Part shown: one piece after another, positions 1 through 11,488 of the stretch | How the letters are laid out: the number at the start of each line of letters is the position of its first letter | Numbering within the stretch: the first letter of the stretch is position 1 | Assembly: GCA_025667525.1 (NCBI GenBank) | Contig: CM046881.1 | Span: 31,569,580 to 31,633,579, forward strand | DNA from: Glebionis coronaria | Taxonomy: Eukaryota > Streptophyta > Magnoliopsida > Asterales > Asteraceae | Length of the DNA stretch: 64,000 bases | Reading direction: 5' to 3' | The notes under the pieces: generated by a model | Database searches by the model: none | What the model was told of the DNA's origin: nothing | What the model saw: the letters and a program-made list of their open reading frames with translations, nothing else | Position numbers and translations under genes: made by a program

Positions 1-832
1 AATGTTGATTCTTTCGTTTGGAGTAAGTAGACCATCAAAAGAGTTAAGTTAGAATATATGTTGATTACGTATTTCTGCACCTCCAACTTTGATTATCATC
101 ATTTTTTGTTAATGTTCATACTTCTATATAAATATCGTCATCAATATAGCTCATTTCGAGATCTTGGTTTTTCTTTTTTTCTTTATAATTTGAGTTTAAA
201 ATAACACCCAAGTGCAACTCAGTATGAGATATGAACCCAGAAATTCATTCGGAATCATAAGCAGTATTGTTGAGTTCTTCATTTTAAGTAATAACTATCA
301 AATTTGTGTTTCTAATGCTACAAAATTAATGAAAGTATAGTTCCCTGATGAAAGATTTATTCTCTTTTTTAGGTCTAGAATACAATAACAATATAATGAT
401 GTGGATTGTGAATCACAAAAAGTAATATAAATTAATAACATGAGAGAAGTGTAAAAAGAAGATGGTAACGGAGACGATGTGATATTGTTAATTTATTTTG
501 ATTTGAGAACAAAATGTGCCACTCACGTGCAATTGTTTTTAGACTCTGCTTTTTTTTTTACTTTGCACCTGGGATTCACATGAGAATCAAAGGAGAAACG
601 TCCCTTTCAATAATATTCATTCTCCAGCTTTCTTTAGTTTTTTTAGAAGAATCGAAATCGAGGAATGAGAATGCATATTGTATCCCATATTTCCATTCCT
701 AGCCTGCAACAAACAAGGTAATTAATCCTTTTCTCCATTCTCATCATTCCATTTCATCGTAACAAACGTCCCCTTATAGTTTTGAATCGAGATTTTATTT
801 TGAATGATCACTAGTATTTTTTTAGATTTTTA
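1..832. other. AT-rich non-coding DNA, no gene seen
   Basis: No open frame here resembles a known protein. The short open stretch at 514-702 is low complexity and starts within a region that looks like repeat debris. Around 580-775 the sequence resembles the subterminal part of a MITE (ACGTCCCC next to TTA), but no matching opposite end was found. Confidence 0.5.
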
Positions 833-1267
833 GGGCCCGTTTGGTATGGTCATTTACTTTTGAGTAATGGTTTCAAGGAAACATTAATGGTTTGGTTTCT
901 ATAATTAGGTTACATAACAGTGTTTCACACCCACATTCACGGGTTTTCACAATATCTACTAGCAACCCAAACATTTCTGACACTTTTTACTATACTTGCT
1001 GACTTTTCTATTTAACCACAATAAATGCATAGATTTATTTTCATTTTTGATGACGTGCGAATCTTCCAACCACATGCATAATTATTTTTGTCGTTTTTTA
1101 TTTAACTTTCATAAATAAATAAAAAAATATATTTGTTTTATAAAACAATATTTTTAAAACTCAATAATAAATCAAACATTACTTTCATTTAGCAATACTT
1201 AATTCCAAACCAACCACTTTATAAACCCACATCAAAAGTAAAACCCAACTTTGAACCAAACGGACCC
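833..1267. mobile_element. Tourist-like (PIF/Harbinger) MITE
   Basis: The left end begins GGGCCCGTTTGGTATGG. The right end, read on the minus strand, begins GGGTCCGTTTGGTTC, so the terminal inverted repeats match at most of their first 14 bases. The element is bracketed by TTA on both sides (830-832 and 1268-1270), the TSD typical of PIF/Harbinger elements. The 435-bp interior is AT-rich and non-coding, so the element would depend on a transposase supplied elsewhere. Confidence 0.75.
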
Positions 1268-1779
1268 TTAAAATCTTTTTTTAATTTATAAATTAAGTTT
1301 TGGATTATTATAGTTTAAGGTTTGATAACAAGTGGAAGAGAGTTCAAATGGGTCGAACTTGAAGATTTAGGGGATGCGATTTTGGTATAATTTTTTGGTA
1401 TTACGGTTTGGGTCAAACTTGACGATGTTAAGGGTGTTGCTTGGCAACGTTATGTAAACATTAGCTAGTTTCGTGGGGCTTTTGCCCTTCCACTGCACCA
1501 AAAAAAAAATACTAAAGACTGCTCAATATAGAGAAAGATATGGAAGAGAAATATTCGACCACAAGGGCTATTGGACACTTAAAAAGTCAAACTGTATGGT
1601 AATTTATTTAGACATTTAGTTTTTTTTTTAATTGTTAAAATTTACAACTCACACTAACTATCTCACAAATTATATCTCACATGTCTCCACCGAGACTTGA
1701 ACCCACAACTTTAGGTTAGAAACCCACTCACACCCACTCACATACCGTTAGGCCAAGAGGCCTTTGTATTTAGATATTT
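1268..1779. other. AT-rich non-coding DNA, no gene seen
   Basis: No coding signal is visible. The segment from about 1620 to 1765 has the look of a common dispersed plant repeat, but I could not define its ends. Confidence 0.45.
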
Positions 1780-1900
1780 AGTTCTAATCACCCTTAGTCT
1801 AGCTAGTATCAAGCAAGATGTTCCTCAAGTAGAACCTAAACAACAGTCCAATCGGTCGGAAAGGAGTAATTCAAGAGTTCTAAATGAGGCTGAAAACTTT

Positions 1901-2422
1901 GTGGATAGAAGTGCTTATGATAATATTAGTAATGGGAGTAAGCTCAAGGAAGGTGGAGCTATGTTGGAGATTTTAGAAGAAATGATTACGGTGGGTCAGA
2001 CAATAGGCTTTCCTATGAATAGTTGTGTTAAAGACATGGAAAAGATTATTGGAACAGAAGGAGAACGAGAATGTTTGGTTATGAGGGATTTTAACGAAGT
2101 TAGGTGCATAGAGGAACGGTGGGGATCTGTTTTTAATGTTCATGGTGCCAACACGTTTAATTCATTTATCTCTAATTCGGGTTTAAATGATATTCAGCTG
2201 GAATGTTACTCTTTCACATGGGTTCATCCTTCGGCTACAAAGATGAGTAAGTTAGATAGGTTTCTTATGTCTAATGGTATACTTTCCTTTTTTTCTTACA
2301 TCTCGGCTACTTGTTTGGATCGGCATCTTTCGGACCATAGGCCCATTTTGCTCAGGGAAGTTAATTCGAACTTTGGCCCTACTCCTTTTTTTATTTTATC
2401 ATTCTTGGTTAAGTATTCCTAG
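1901..2422 (+). pseudogene. LINE ORF1 tail fused to endonuclease C-terminal half
   Basis: The frame begins with an ORF1-like tail (to about residue 50, around LEEMITVGQTIGF). It jumps straight into the end of an apurinic-type endonuclease: MRDFNEVR near residue 61, then the SDHRPI motif near residue 144. In L1 endonucleases these correspond to the GDFN catalytic block and the SDHxP motif. The N-terminal half of the endonuclease, which supplies other catalytic residues, is absent, and the conserved Gly of GDFN is Arg here. The simplest reading is an internal deletion joining ORF1 to ORF2 around codon 57. The frame ends at 2422; the homologous sequence continues in other frames. It is non-functional as an endonuclease. 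Confidence 0.8.
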
Positions 2423-2424
2423 GT

Positions 2425-4200
2425 TCTACGAGATGGTCACTCAGTCTTGGAATTCTTTTGTTCTTGATGATTCCAACGGCCGGTTTAAAAAATTTACAAT
2501 TGTTGAAGAAGTAGATTCGTACGTGGATTTTGGATTATAATAGACGACAATATGATTTTTCTAATTCTCTTAAGATCAAACTGAGTGACATTAATAAACT
2601 ATTGGATCAAGGAGGAGTTACCGATGATATTCTTTTATCTCGCATAGAAGTTTTGAAACAATTACGCGATGTTCAATCTTCTAATAATCGTGATAACAAG
2701 AAAAAGGCGAAATTGCGTTGGGTTATAAAGGGGGACGAGAACTCAAAATACTTTCAGGCTATCATCAACAAAAAACGTGCCAATCTTTCTGTTAAATGAG
2801 TAATGGTAGATCGTGATTGGATTTATAAACTTGATCTTGCTAAACAAGAATTTCGTAGCCACTTTGCGAACAGGTTCGAAGACCCGGGATCTAGAACATG
2901 TAGTCTTAATTTTTCCTTTTTCTAACCGCCTTAGTTATGATCAGTTATTAGAATTGGAGTCTCCGATCTCAAAGGATGAAATTCGCAAAGCTGTGTGGGG
3001 ATGTGACGCGGATAAATCTCATGGACTAGACGATTTTACTCTTGAATTTTTTCGCAAGTACTGGGCCATTGTTGGACCTGACTTTTGCATTGCTGTGGAA
3101 TGGTTCTTTGAACACGAAAACTTTGCTATTGGATGTAACTCTTCGTTTGTGGCCCTCATTCCAAAAGTTTTAGATTCGAAAGTTATTAGCGACTACCGTC
3201 CCATCAGTTTAATTGGAAGCCTATATAAAGTCATTACTAAGATCCTCGCGTCTCGGCTTTCCTTGGTTATTCGGATCTTATTTCAGATTCAGACTGCTTT
3301 CCTTTCTAATAGACAGATCCTCGACGGTCCTTTTATTATTAATGAAATTTTAGCTTGGTGTAAACTTAAAAAGCAACAAGCCATAATTTTTAAGGTCGAT
3401 TTATCCAAGGCGTATGATTCTATTATATCGTATTTTTGGATGATGTTCTCCTCTCTTTTGGTTTTGAAGACAAATGGCGATCATGGATTCGTGGAAGTTT
3501 TTCTTCAAGAAAAGCTTCTATTTTGGTCAATGGGAGCCCGACCAACGAATTTCAGATTCATCGAGGTTTGGAACAGGGGGACCTTCTAGCTCCCTTCTTG
3601 TTTTTACTTATTATGGAGTCTCTCCACTTATCATTTTCTCGGGTTGTCGAAGCGGGAATTTTCTCAGGTTTTAGAGTTTATTCTTCTATCATGCTTTCTC
3701 ATTTATTTTATGGCGATGATGCGTGTTTATTGGAGAATGGTCTCACACTAATTTAAAGGGTATTATGAATCTTCTTTGATGTATGTCAATTAATTTCATA
3801 AGATCCGTCTTTTAGGTGTTGGGGTCCCCATAATCGTGTTATTGAGGCTGCTAAGTCTATTGGTTGTTCGATAATGAAATCTCCTTTTAAATACTTGGGT
3901 ACTTTAGTAGGTGAAAATATATGTCCTCAATTAAGGCGTGGGACGAGGTGATTTTTAAGGTGACTAAGAGGTTGTCTAGATGGAAGCGTAATACTTTATC
4001 TATATGGGTCGACTTACTCTCCTTAAATCGGTTCTTGACTCACTCCTATCTACAACATGTCGATTTTTTAAGGTTCCTAAATTTGTTCTTAGTCTAATGG
4101 AAAGTTTATGTAGGAATTTTTTTAATGGTATTTAAGATGGTGATCGGAAAATTGCTTGGGTCAAACAGTCTAGGTACTCGCTTCTAAGAAATATGGAGGA
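2425..4200 (+). pseudogene. LINE reverse transcriptase region, multiply frameshifted
   Basis: Successive open pieces (2530-2799, 2813-3589, 3436-3756) carry L1 reverse transcriptase motifs in order: DKSHGLDDFTLEFFRKYW, SDYRPISLIGSLYKV, NRQILDGPFIINE, IFKVDLSKAYDS, and the catalytic box as YGDD (3709-3720) where L1 elements usually have F/YADD. Frame changes fall near 2420, 2530, 2800 and 3430. Homology continues without a frame past 3756 (for example SPFKYLGTLVGE around 3880-3915) until the copia insertion at 4201. The role in the family is polymerisation of LINE cDNA at the nicked target. It is inactive here. Confidence 0.85.
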
Positions 4201-4533
4201 TGTAGGATTATGTAAATGTTGCTTAATCTAGAGATATAGTAGATATAGAAAGATGGTGAGAACACACACACACTTAGAGAGAGAAAGTATGAAGAAACAC
4301 ACTTTACTATGTGAAAAATAAGAGTGAACCACACCCTCTCCATCAAAGGAGAGGGTTTATATACCCAAGCCTTATGATGGGCTTGGGCTTACATGTTGGG
4401 CCGCCGGTTTACATAAGATAGACCGGGCTTGGCCTTGTTTGTTTAATAAACTTAACAATGACTACGAGCTACTAACTAAATATATTGTTGGAGTGACCGA
4501 TCCTTTGTAATATGTTAAAGCGTATTTCCAACA
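4201..4533 (-). repeat. copia 3' LTR (left)
   Basis: This 333-bp LTR pairs with 27464-27829. It lacks a segment of about 33 bp, near 4400, that is present in the right copy, and differs at roughly 20 other positions. A TATATAAAC box on the minus strand lies at about 4356-4364. A simple CA tract and GA-rich stretch occur in both copies. Confidence 0.9.
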
Positions 4534-4546
4534 ATCTCCCCCTAAA
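4534..4546 (-). other. copia polypurine tract
   Basis: On the minus strand this reads TTTAGGGGGAGAT and directly abuts the LTR start TGTTGG. That is the position and composition of a plant copia polypurine tract, which primes plus-strand synthesis. Confidence 0.8.
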
Positions 4547-6939
4547 GGAGGTCACTCCAAAGTACAAGGGGGTTACCCGAGTTATAATACAATAAAAATA
4601 AACCTAGCATACTATGCTTGGCTTGAGCTCGTATTCTTCGTCTTTCTTTTCTTTTTCTTTTCTGGTGAATATGTTGTTGTGATCTTAGATATCAATCTAG
4701 AGCATTAATCTCTTGCCTTGATCTTGTTCATCACTTGTGATCTTCGCCTCTTCGTGACTTCATGTCCCACATACTTATACATTTGTAATTCTTGAAAGCT
4801 TCAGAGTTTGATACAGCGGGAGACTTGACTTTTAGGCTTTCTTGAATTTGTTGAAGTATTAAGTTCAAAAAGTATAAGCATGCGGGGACGACTTCATCTC
4901 GGACTCCGTAATGCCACCATCTTCAAATGCCGCAACATAAGTAGACACGAACGAAATGACTTTGAACATTTCATTCTAATTCGGTAGCATTTTACCTCTG
5001 ATCGGTGAAGACCGTTGGACGATATATAAAATATCGTACTTGTGATAGGTAGATTTAATTAAAAATCTCCTTGACAAGATTTCACGGGTAAACCCGTTCT
5101 CTTTACTCGACCGTCCAAAGCTGACTGCGAACGTAAAGAGTGAATCATTTGAATAAAATAATCTGCATGATTGAAGCCTCAATTCTGATTCTTGGAACAA
5201 GTTTTATTCATTAAAGAATCGCACCTTCGTTGCTTTCCAGTTGTCACGAGCTTGATTCATATTGAATCTTGCAAGTTACCTACCAAGTGCTGTTTGAGGT
5301 TAACACTAGAAGGATTTCCACTCATAACTGTGAACATTAAGGTGTCACTCTGAGTGTTCTTGCAAGATCATTGAGATATTGCGTAGAGGCCTGGAACGTG
5401 TTTAAATTCAATTAAGAATTAAATAGTTGTTGCTTACTAGTTATCACAAGTTTGATTCATAAAGAATCGCACAAGTCACCTACCATGAGCTTTTTAATGT
5501 TCGCTCAAGAAGGATTTCCATCTTCATTTTTAATACTTGCGTATTACTCGGATGTTCAGGCAAGATCATGAAGATTTTGCGTAGGACTCTTAATATGTTT
5601 CTTACTTTTCACAGTGTGTGAAGAAGCAAGGAAATATGGAAGTGTGTCCTAATGAGATATTTGATGATCTCAAATGGCTCTAGACTCGATCGTGCATTTT
5701 GGATTTTTAGTGATCGGAGGCTGGAGAGGAGTGCCACCATTTCAATATCAATATATTCGGAGTGAATAAATCGATAGATAATGCGTTGTCTCCATGTGAA
5801 TAAAACAAATACCTTTTGAGAGATATCTGAGTTAGCTGGGATATGTTGTGCATTGCCTCACTGGGTCCATGATGTCTATCTTTGATAACATATGAGTTGA
5901 CCCGGTTTCTGCCTAAGGTTGTAATGAGGGTTGCTTTCTTTTCACCCTTTATCTTTACAATTCTTTTTCATTCTTCAACCCATTCAGTGCTTACCAATAC
6001 GTCATAACTAGCACCTTGTTGTGATTGTTCCAGTGCAAACTTAAGTACTTGGTCGGCATTCAGCTACGTTCACAATATTTCCCCATATTTCCTAAGGACT
6101 ACTATTTCTAGCTATGGAATGTCCTTGTGAAGATTCCTCCGGTTTTAGAAGTATCATTGGACTTAACCTATCCTACCATCTTTTTGTCACCACAATCTTC
6201 ATCGTCGTGTAATAAATGGGTTGAGGGTAAGTATATGTCACCATGAAAATCCATTTTGATATAGCAAATCCATTTTGCTCCCCCTTAACATATGCCACAA
6301 AATTCGAAAACATTTCGCACATGTCAAGATGAGCTATCACGTTAAGTCAAACCATTTGTGATTAATGATTTCCCATATTAAATCACATTTTCTCCCCCAT
6401 ATTAAAAATATTAACCGAGCCGATATTTTTGATATAATTGATTTAATGAAGTTTTAACAAAGTTATTGGGACGAAAAATGCAAGTCCGTTTTAGCTTCAT
6501 GACACCAAAATGTGAGATATGATACCGATTAGTAAAATGATCACATATTTACCATATTAGAATAAATTGACAAGGTTGGACCTGATTGATGAGAACATCA
6601 TATGATAAGATCAAATGGTTCTTGTCGACAAATTTTGGTCGCCTCGTCACGTCTGAAGTCATCTCTTGACACCACATGTACGATTGGTATTGTTGTCTTG
6701 ACACCAATTTGTGAACTTGGCACTTTCGGCATCGAAGATTCTGAATGCTTGACAATTGATCCCCCTCAATTGTTGACCCGTGTTCTATCGAAAGAGCTGT
6801 AGTCGTCGCATCGTCGAGTATGTAGATACCAATTGTAAATTGTTATGGTTGTAGAGATGATAACTTCATAAAAACAAGATTTCTCTTGTTTTGACAAATA
6901 AATGCACTGATGCGTACATATATTCGTGTTAGATTGTGT
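4547..6939 (-). other. copia interior without recognisable coding
   Basis: Reading the minus strand in three frames gives only short, stop-broken frames, none with a copia pol motif. Several GGGGGAG-like tracts occur (around 6285, 6395 and 6765 on the minus strand) that resemble polypurine tracts. At 6821-6850 the minus strand reads like an LTR end followed by TTGGTATC, which may mark a further old insertion. I do not recognise the origin of this sequence. Confidence 0.5.
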
Positions 6940-7787
6940 AATAACGTAAACACAATCCCTTACATGGTTATAAAGTAAACCATGCCCGAGAAAGTTAATT
7001 CCCGTTGTTGAGCCAAAGTTTTCATAAGAAATACTTGACTTTAATATGAAAAGCGGGTTGCAGTCTGAAATAACTACAAGCCATATTAATCATGTTTTAA
7101 ATAAATTAAACTTCTGCTCGAACTTTATTTACAACCCCGTGTCATTATTGAACGACATTTCTAGGATCGTAAATATTATCGATTCCAGAAGACATGCTCT
7201 TTTTATCAAAACGTTTTTGAACACACAATTTTGAAAGATTTAGAAAAATACTTTGAAAAATTCTTGAAAATTTGTGTTCAACGTTTTGAAACCAACTACT
7301 TGAACTTAAGATTTTGAATATCTTACTTAACGAGCTCAAGTCCGAGAAGTTGTAAGCTTCCCGTTGTGAGGATAAGTTATCATTAAAGATACACTTTCCT
7401 TTTAACTGAAGAACGGGTTCTAAGCTGACATTTACTTAGAAGTCGTTTTCATGAGCTTGAAAAACTTTTGAATGTTTTAACGTAAAGCTCATGACCGGGA
7501 AAGATGAATTTCTCGTTATGAGGAAAATTTCTCTTATTTAAAAAATACACTTTCCTTTCTGAGCTTAAAACTTGGAATGTTTTAATACAAGCTCATGACC
7601 GAGAAAAATTAATTTCCCGTTATTAGGATAAGTTATCATTGAAGATAAGCTTTCCTAAAACTGAAGTCTGAGTTACGGTATGATATTTAACCGTAAGTCA
7701 TTGTGCATGAGCTTAAAAACTTTGAATTTTTTAATATCAGCCCATGCCCGAGAAAAATTAATTTCTCGTTGTTAGGATAAGTGCAAT
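6940..7787. repeat. Degenerate tandem repeat in copia interior (left part)
   Basis: A unit of roughly 110-150 bp recurs. It is marked by AAGCTCATGCCCGAGAAA, then a CCCGTTRTTAGGATAAGTTATCAT block, then CTTTCC. Copies start near 6985, 7340, 7490, 7590 and 7745. The same unit continues after the gypsy insertion at 24713-25020, so the array was one block before that insertion. Confidence 0.65.
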
Positions 7788-8811
7788 TGTAAAACCCGCA
7801 TACTTTTACCATGAACAGTACACTTAGTAATGTATGTACCAATTAAAACTTTTCTTTTATATCATGAACACGTGTCACGAAGATTAATTACAGAAACTTT
7901 ATACGTGTTAGTGCACGATAATTATTAAGTACGTGGTATTACACGATAATTATTAATCATAATAATTATAATCACGAACATGAAATCATGAACATTAAAT
8001 CACGAACATGTAACTACGTATATATTTATTATTAGACGATAAATATCGATTACGTACAAGTATTTATTATAGCACGAATAATAAATTACAAACTAACACG
8101 AGAACACTAACGAATGAACACGTAAATCAATAGACATGACCTTCAAAATTGAAAATTTCAAGAAACTTATTTTAAATTGAACGGGTTTCCCTTGTGGGCC
8201 CCTTATAGCCGTGGACAAGGAAGGGAAAAGGGGCCAAGCCCATTTTGTTTTTGACTAAGTTGGGTAAAAGGAAAAACACAGGAACATAACATTCATATTT
8301 TTTTACAAACAAGAAACCCTAGCCTCTTTTTCCTTTTCCTCTTTGTTGCCGCCTGATAGGTGTGAAAACACCCATCTTTTCTACCACTTAATTACATTAA
8401 AACGGGACCTAAACGTATATTTTATGTCGTAAATGGCGGAATTATGCGTGGTTTGTGTTTTTATTGTGTTTCAGGGTCGAGAAGGTGAAAAGTGGAGAAA
8501 ACACGGATTTCACGGGCTTTTATTAAAGAAAAAGACAAAAGACGAAGTTGAAAGATCAAGAGTGGAAAAAGAACGGAAGTCCAAGACCAATTCTGAAGAT
8601 TTATCGAAGAAAAAGTCAAAAGACGGAAGTTTACTAAAAAGCCGAAGAACTCAGGTTTAAATTATGAAGAAATTACAAGACGAGTTCAAAGAAATCCCGA
8701 GACAAAGTCTTAGAAGTCGAAGAATTTGAGAAGACTGAAAGACTGAAAGACTGAGGACCAAGATAGAAAGAAAGATGAAGCCACCAACCACTCCCCTCTC
8801 CTATAAATACC

Positions 8812-8819
8812 ACCCTCAC
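8812..8819 (+). promoter_or_regulatory. TATA box of the Athila-like LTR
   Basis: TATAAATA lies about 460 bp into the LTR and is followed by a CT-rich stretch, a usual arrangement for an LTR promoter. It is identical in the 3' LTR at 13811-13818. Confidence 0.65.
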
Positions 8820-9230
8820 AACATGTGAGAGAAGGGGTTAGTTTTTAGGATTAGATTAGGAGTAGGTAGTTTCTCTCTCTAAACTTATGCTTTCTCTCTC
8901 TAGATTAATTTGTGTTTAAGTTTTTGTTATTGAATCTTTACTTTTTAATCAAGCTTTTAATGCATCATCTTCTTCCTTTCTAGTTTGATTTGTTCTTATT
9001 CATCATTGTTCATGTTCTTGAGTTTTCATGATTTTGATCAAGTGGGTTTTGATTAATTTGGTTATGTTTGTTAGTTTTGATGATTTGTTTTGATTGATTA
9101 TTGTTAGTTAATGCTTATTGGTTGTTTCGTTTTAATATTTTGTTTGAATTTGATTAATTTAAGGATTGATTCGTGTTACTGTACTTCCCCTGTTCTTCGT
9201 TTGGTTGTTACTGTATTCCATCATTCCCAG

Positions 9231-9527
9231 GTAAGCTTCATCCGGAACTTGAAAAGTTCCGAATGAAGCAAGCTTCATTCGGAAAGTTGTTCTTTATTCG
9301 GAAGTTATTCTTCATCCGGAAGTTGGGCTTCATCCGGAAGTTGGGCTTCATCCGGAAGTTGGGCTTCATCCGGAAGTTTGGGCCTTCATTCGGAAGTTTA
9401 TCCTTCATTCGGAAGTTGGTGCTTCATTCGGAAGTTTTGTCCTTCATTCGGAAGTTTATCCTTCATTCGGAAGTTGGTGCTTCATTCGGAAGTTTTGTCC
9501 TTCATTCGGAAGTTTTTAACTTCCGAA
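9231..9527 (+). repeat. TTCATYCGGAAGTT minisatellite in LTR
   Basis: About 14 direct copies of an 18-20-bp unit centred on TTCATTCGGAAGTT. The array is bracketed by inverted copies. At 9257-9284 there is a 13-bp perfect inverted repeat with a 2-nt centre. At 9505-9527 there is a 10-bp perfect inverted repeat with a 3-nt loop. Confidence 0.9.
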
Positions 9528-9921
9528 TCAAATGATCTGTCAAATCTTCTTTCTGTTTTTAATTTTAAGTTTCCTTCTTTTAATTTCAAGTTTGATTTTT
9601 CCCGCCTTTTTATTTATTTGAATTTTTATTCACTTTTCTTTTAGTTTAAGTTTTTATTTGCATCATTTACTTTTTGTTAAGTTTTAATTTTATGTCCTTT
9701 CATTTCTCGTCATTTAATTTTAAAAGTTTTAAATATCGCACCGCTTACATTTTAACTTGCTTTAATTTCTCGTCATTTATTATTAAGTCTTGCTCATTTA
9801 TTTTACAAAACCAAAAATATTTGTTTCACCAAGAACAACTAATCTCGCACAATTAACCGGAAATCAATTCGAAAAGACACCGAGAACGAACTTTCAACGA
9901 GTAAAAATCTCTACATTAAAA

Positions 9922-9936
9922 TGGCGCCGCTGCCGG
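9922..9936 (+). other. Primer binding site, tRNA-Asp type
   Basis: TGGCGCCGCTGCCGG lies three bases after the 5' LTR. Athila-group elements use a closely similar site complementary to the 3' end of aspartate tRNA. One base differs from the form I know. Confidence 0.7.
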
Positions 9937-10123
9937 CTCTTTTCGTGAAGATCGAAGGTTTTTTGTGAGTGACGCGTTGGATTTTGGGATCCGTTCACTT
10001 GTGAACGTTATTTTTCTTGTCAAAAATTTTCAAAAATCCAAAAACATTTGAAAAATCATAAAAATCATTTCTTTTTCAAAGTTTTGCACCAAAAATATTC
10101 TTCTTGCTTATCTATCTTTCTTT

Positions 10124-10612
10124 ATGGATTTTTATGTCCATTGCGTCCGGTGTGGGAAACAATTATCTGGGAACAACTCTTGTCAATGGTGTACATGTGA
10201 GCGGTGCGGAAACGATATCGACTACACACAATCCGGATTTTCTCCTTTGTGCAACTCGACTAATTCGTACTTTTTGAACCTACCTCCTGTTCCCCCGTGC
10301 ATCTATTGTGGAAGCGATTCTCATTGGCATGTTTCGTGCCCGGTTCGATACCCGTATGGTCACGGGCAAGAACCGGGGTACAATTATGACAATGAAAATA
10401 GCTATCCACAAGACGCACCTAATTTTTCTCCACACCCGGTTTTCAATAACTGTGGGGGTCCTCACGATACCTATTATTGTCAACCAATGAATTATTATGA
10501 GCAAAATCCGGATCCTCAGTTTTCTTCACCTATGGATTATTATGAACCAAACCCGGTTTCTAATTATTCCCAACCGATGAACAACTATGAGCCACAACCT
10601 TGCTATAATTAA
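10124..10612 (+). CDS. Cys-rich retroelement protein, ORF1 of Athila-like element
   Basis: This 162-aa frame starts about 200 bp after the primer site. It has Cys clusters: CVRCGKQL, CQWCTCERCG, CIYCGSDSHWHVSC near residue 58, and NCGGPHDTYYC near residue 109, followed by repeats of a Gln-Pro-Met-Asn-Tyr-Tyr-Glu type. The spacing CxxCxxxxHxxxxC in the second group is that of a nucleocapsid zinc knuckle. Similar Cys-rich proteins accompany Athila-like elements in composites, to my recollection. The function is not known; RNA or nucleic-acid binding is an inference from the knuckles. It ends at a TAA, and the next frame follows 57 bp downstream in the same reading direction, so one longer ancestral protein interrupted by a stop is possible. 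Confidence 0.65.
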   Translation: MDFYVHCVRCGKQLSGNNSCQWCTCERCGNDIDYTQSGFSPLCNSTNSYFLNLPPVPPCIYCGSDSHWHVSCPVRYPYGHGQEPGYNYDNENSYPQDAPNFSPHPVFNNCGGPHDTYYCQPMNYYEQNPDPQFSSPMDYYEPNPVSNYSQPMNNYEPQPCYN

Positions 10613-10669
10613 GGTTTTCAACACTATGAGCCCCCACCGCACTCACTCGATCATCAGCCTCGTCACGGG

Positions 10670-11488
10670 ATGAGTTACCAAGAACCAATTGTCGATCTTG
10701 CTACAGCTTGTCAAGCGCAATCAAAAGAGCTTTTACACACGCTGCGAACTTGTATGGAGTCATTTTTACAGCAGCAAGATCAGACGAGTACCCATATCCC
10801 TGAGCATATTATTGGCCCTATAAATAATGAGGAAAGTGATGACGATATTGAGGTTATTTTCGACGAGGAGGAATTTCTAAAGCAAAATACTTCACTCCTT
10901 AGTGATGATGGTTTTCACATTCCTGAGATCGATGAATTTCTTGATATTGATACACCCATGGAATACATATCCGGGTATGCTGATGTGGAAGGAGATATAC
11001 TTTTTCTAGAGGATTTATTACACGATGACACTACACCTTTTATCCCAGAGGTGGAAAGATGTGAATCTACTGAAAAAGGGACGCAGGTGAAAGGTAATTG
11101 TTCTCATACTTCTCATATTATATTGCCACCTCATCCTCCCACGTGCACACCCAAGCGGGTGATGTATCACTTTTACTCTACTCGTTTTATACCGGGAAAT
11201 GAGGATGAGTGCTTTGACCTGGGAGGTGACATTGATTATGCTATGAGTGATACCATCACGGCTTTGCCGTTTGCTCAACTTCCATTGTCTTTGGGGGAGG
11301 ACAATGTGCTTACTTTACCCAACCCACCTCCCGTAGATCTTGACTTCACATACTATACGTATGTTGAAAGGACCTTTCTCCCTTTCAAGACTTATCCCCC
11401 AGCCTCTCCTTTGTTGATGTCAACCGGGAACGAGGACAAGGTCTTTGATCCCGGTATCACATTCGAGGCTTCCCCATGGACCATTTAA
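10670..11488 (+). CDS. Acidic retroelement protein, ORF2 of Athila-like element
   Basis: This 272-aa open frame lies directly after the Cys-rich ORF. It is acidic, with a Glu/Asp run near residues 60-75 (NEESDDDIEVIFDEEEF) and many Asp-Ile and Pro-Pro pairs. No protease, reverse transcriptase or integrase motif is visible, and there is no membrane segment. The spacing and shared direction suggest that it and the upstream Cys-rich frame may once have been a single gag-like protein. I do not recognise a domain. Its intactness fits the young age of the element but does not prove function. Confidence 0.5.
   Translation: MSYQEPIVDLATACQAQSKELLHTLRTCMESFLQQQDQTSTHIPEHIIGPINNEESDDDIEVIFDEEEFLKQNTSLLSDDGFHIPEIDEFLDIDTPMEYISGYADVEGDILFLEDLLHDDTTPFIPEVERCESTEKGTQVKGNCSHTSHIILPPHPPTCTPKRVMYHFYSTRFIPGNEDECFDLGGDIDYAMSDTITALPFAQLPLSLGEDNVLTLPNPPPVDLDFTYYTYVERTFLPFKTYPPASPLLMSTGNEDKVFDPGITFEASPWTI

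Larger units (their letters stand above)
8354..9918 (+). repeat. Athila-like 5' LTR
   Basis: 1565 bp, pairing with 13363-14927. It contains a Lys/Ser-rich open stretch (8433-8660), a TATAAATA box (8812-8819), a CT-rich leader and a TTCATTCGGAAG minisatellite (9231-9527). The small frames over the minisatellite, which read as repeated FIRKLG, are a by-product of the repeat. Confidence 0.92.

Noticed and set aside
580..775. Possible additional MITE
   Set aside because: Only one end-like sequence (ACGTCCCC before TTA) is visible. The similar sequence at 593 has the same orientation, so it is not an inverted partner.
4976..5200. Minus-strand open frame in the copia interior
   Set aside because: Short, with no copia pol motif; neighbouring frames are equally open and unlike any family known to me.
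9173..9644. Open frames reading as repeated FIRKLG/LHSEV peptides
   Set aside because: They are translations of the LTR minisatellite in two frames, repeated identically in the other LTR; nothing supports a protein.
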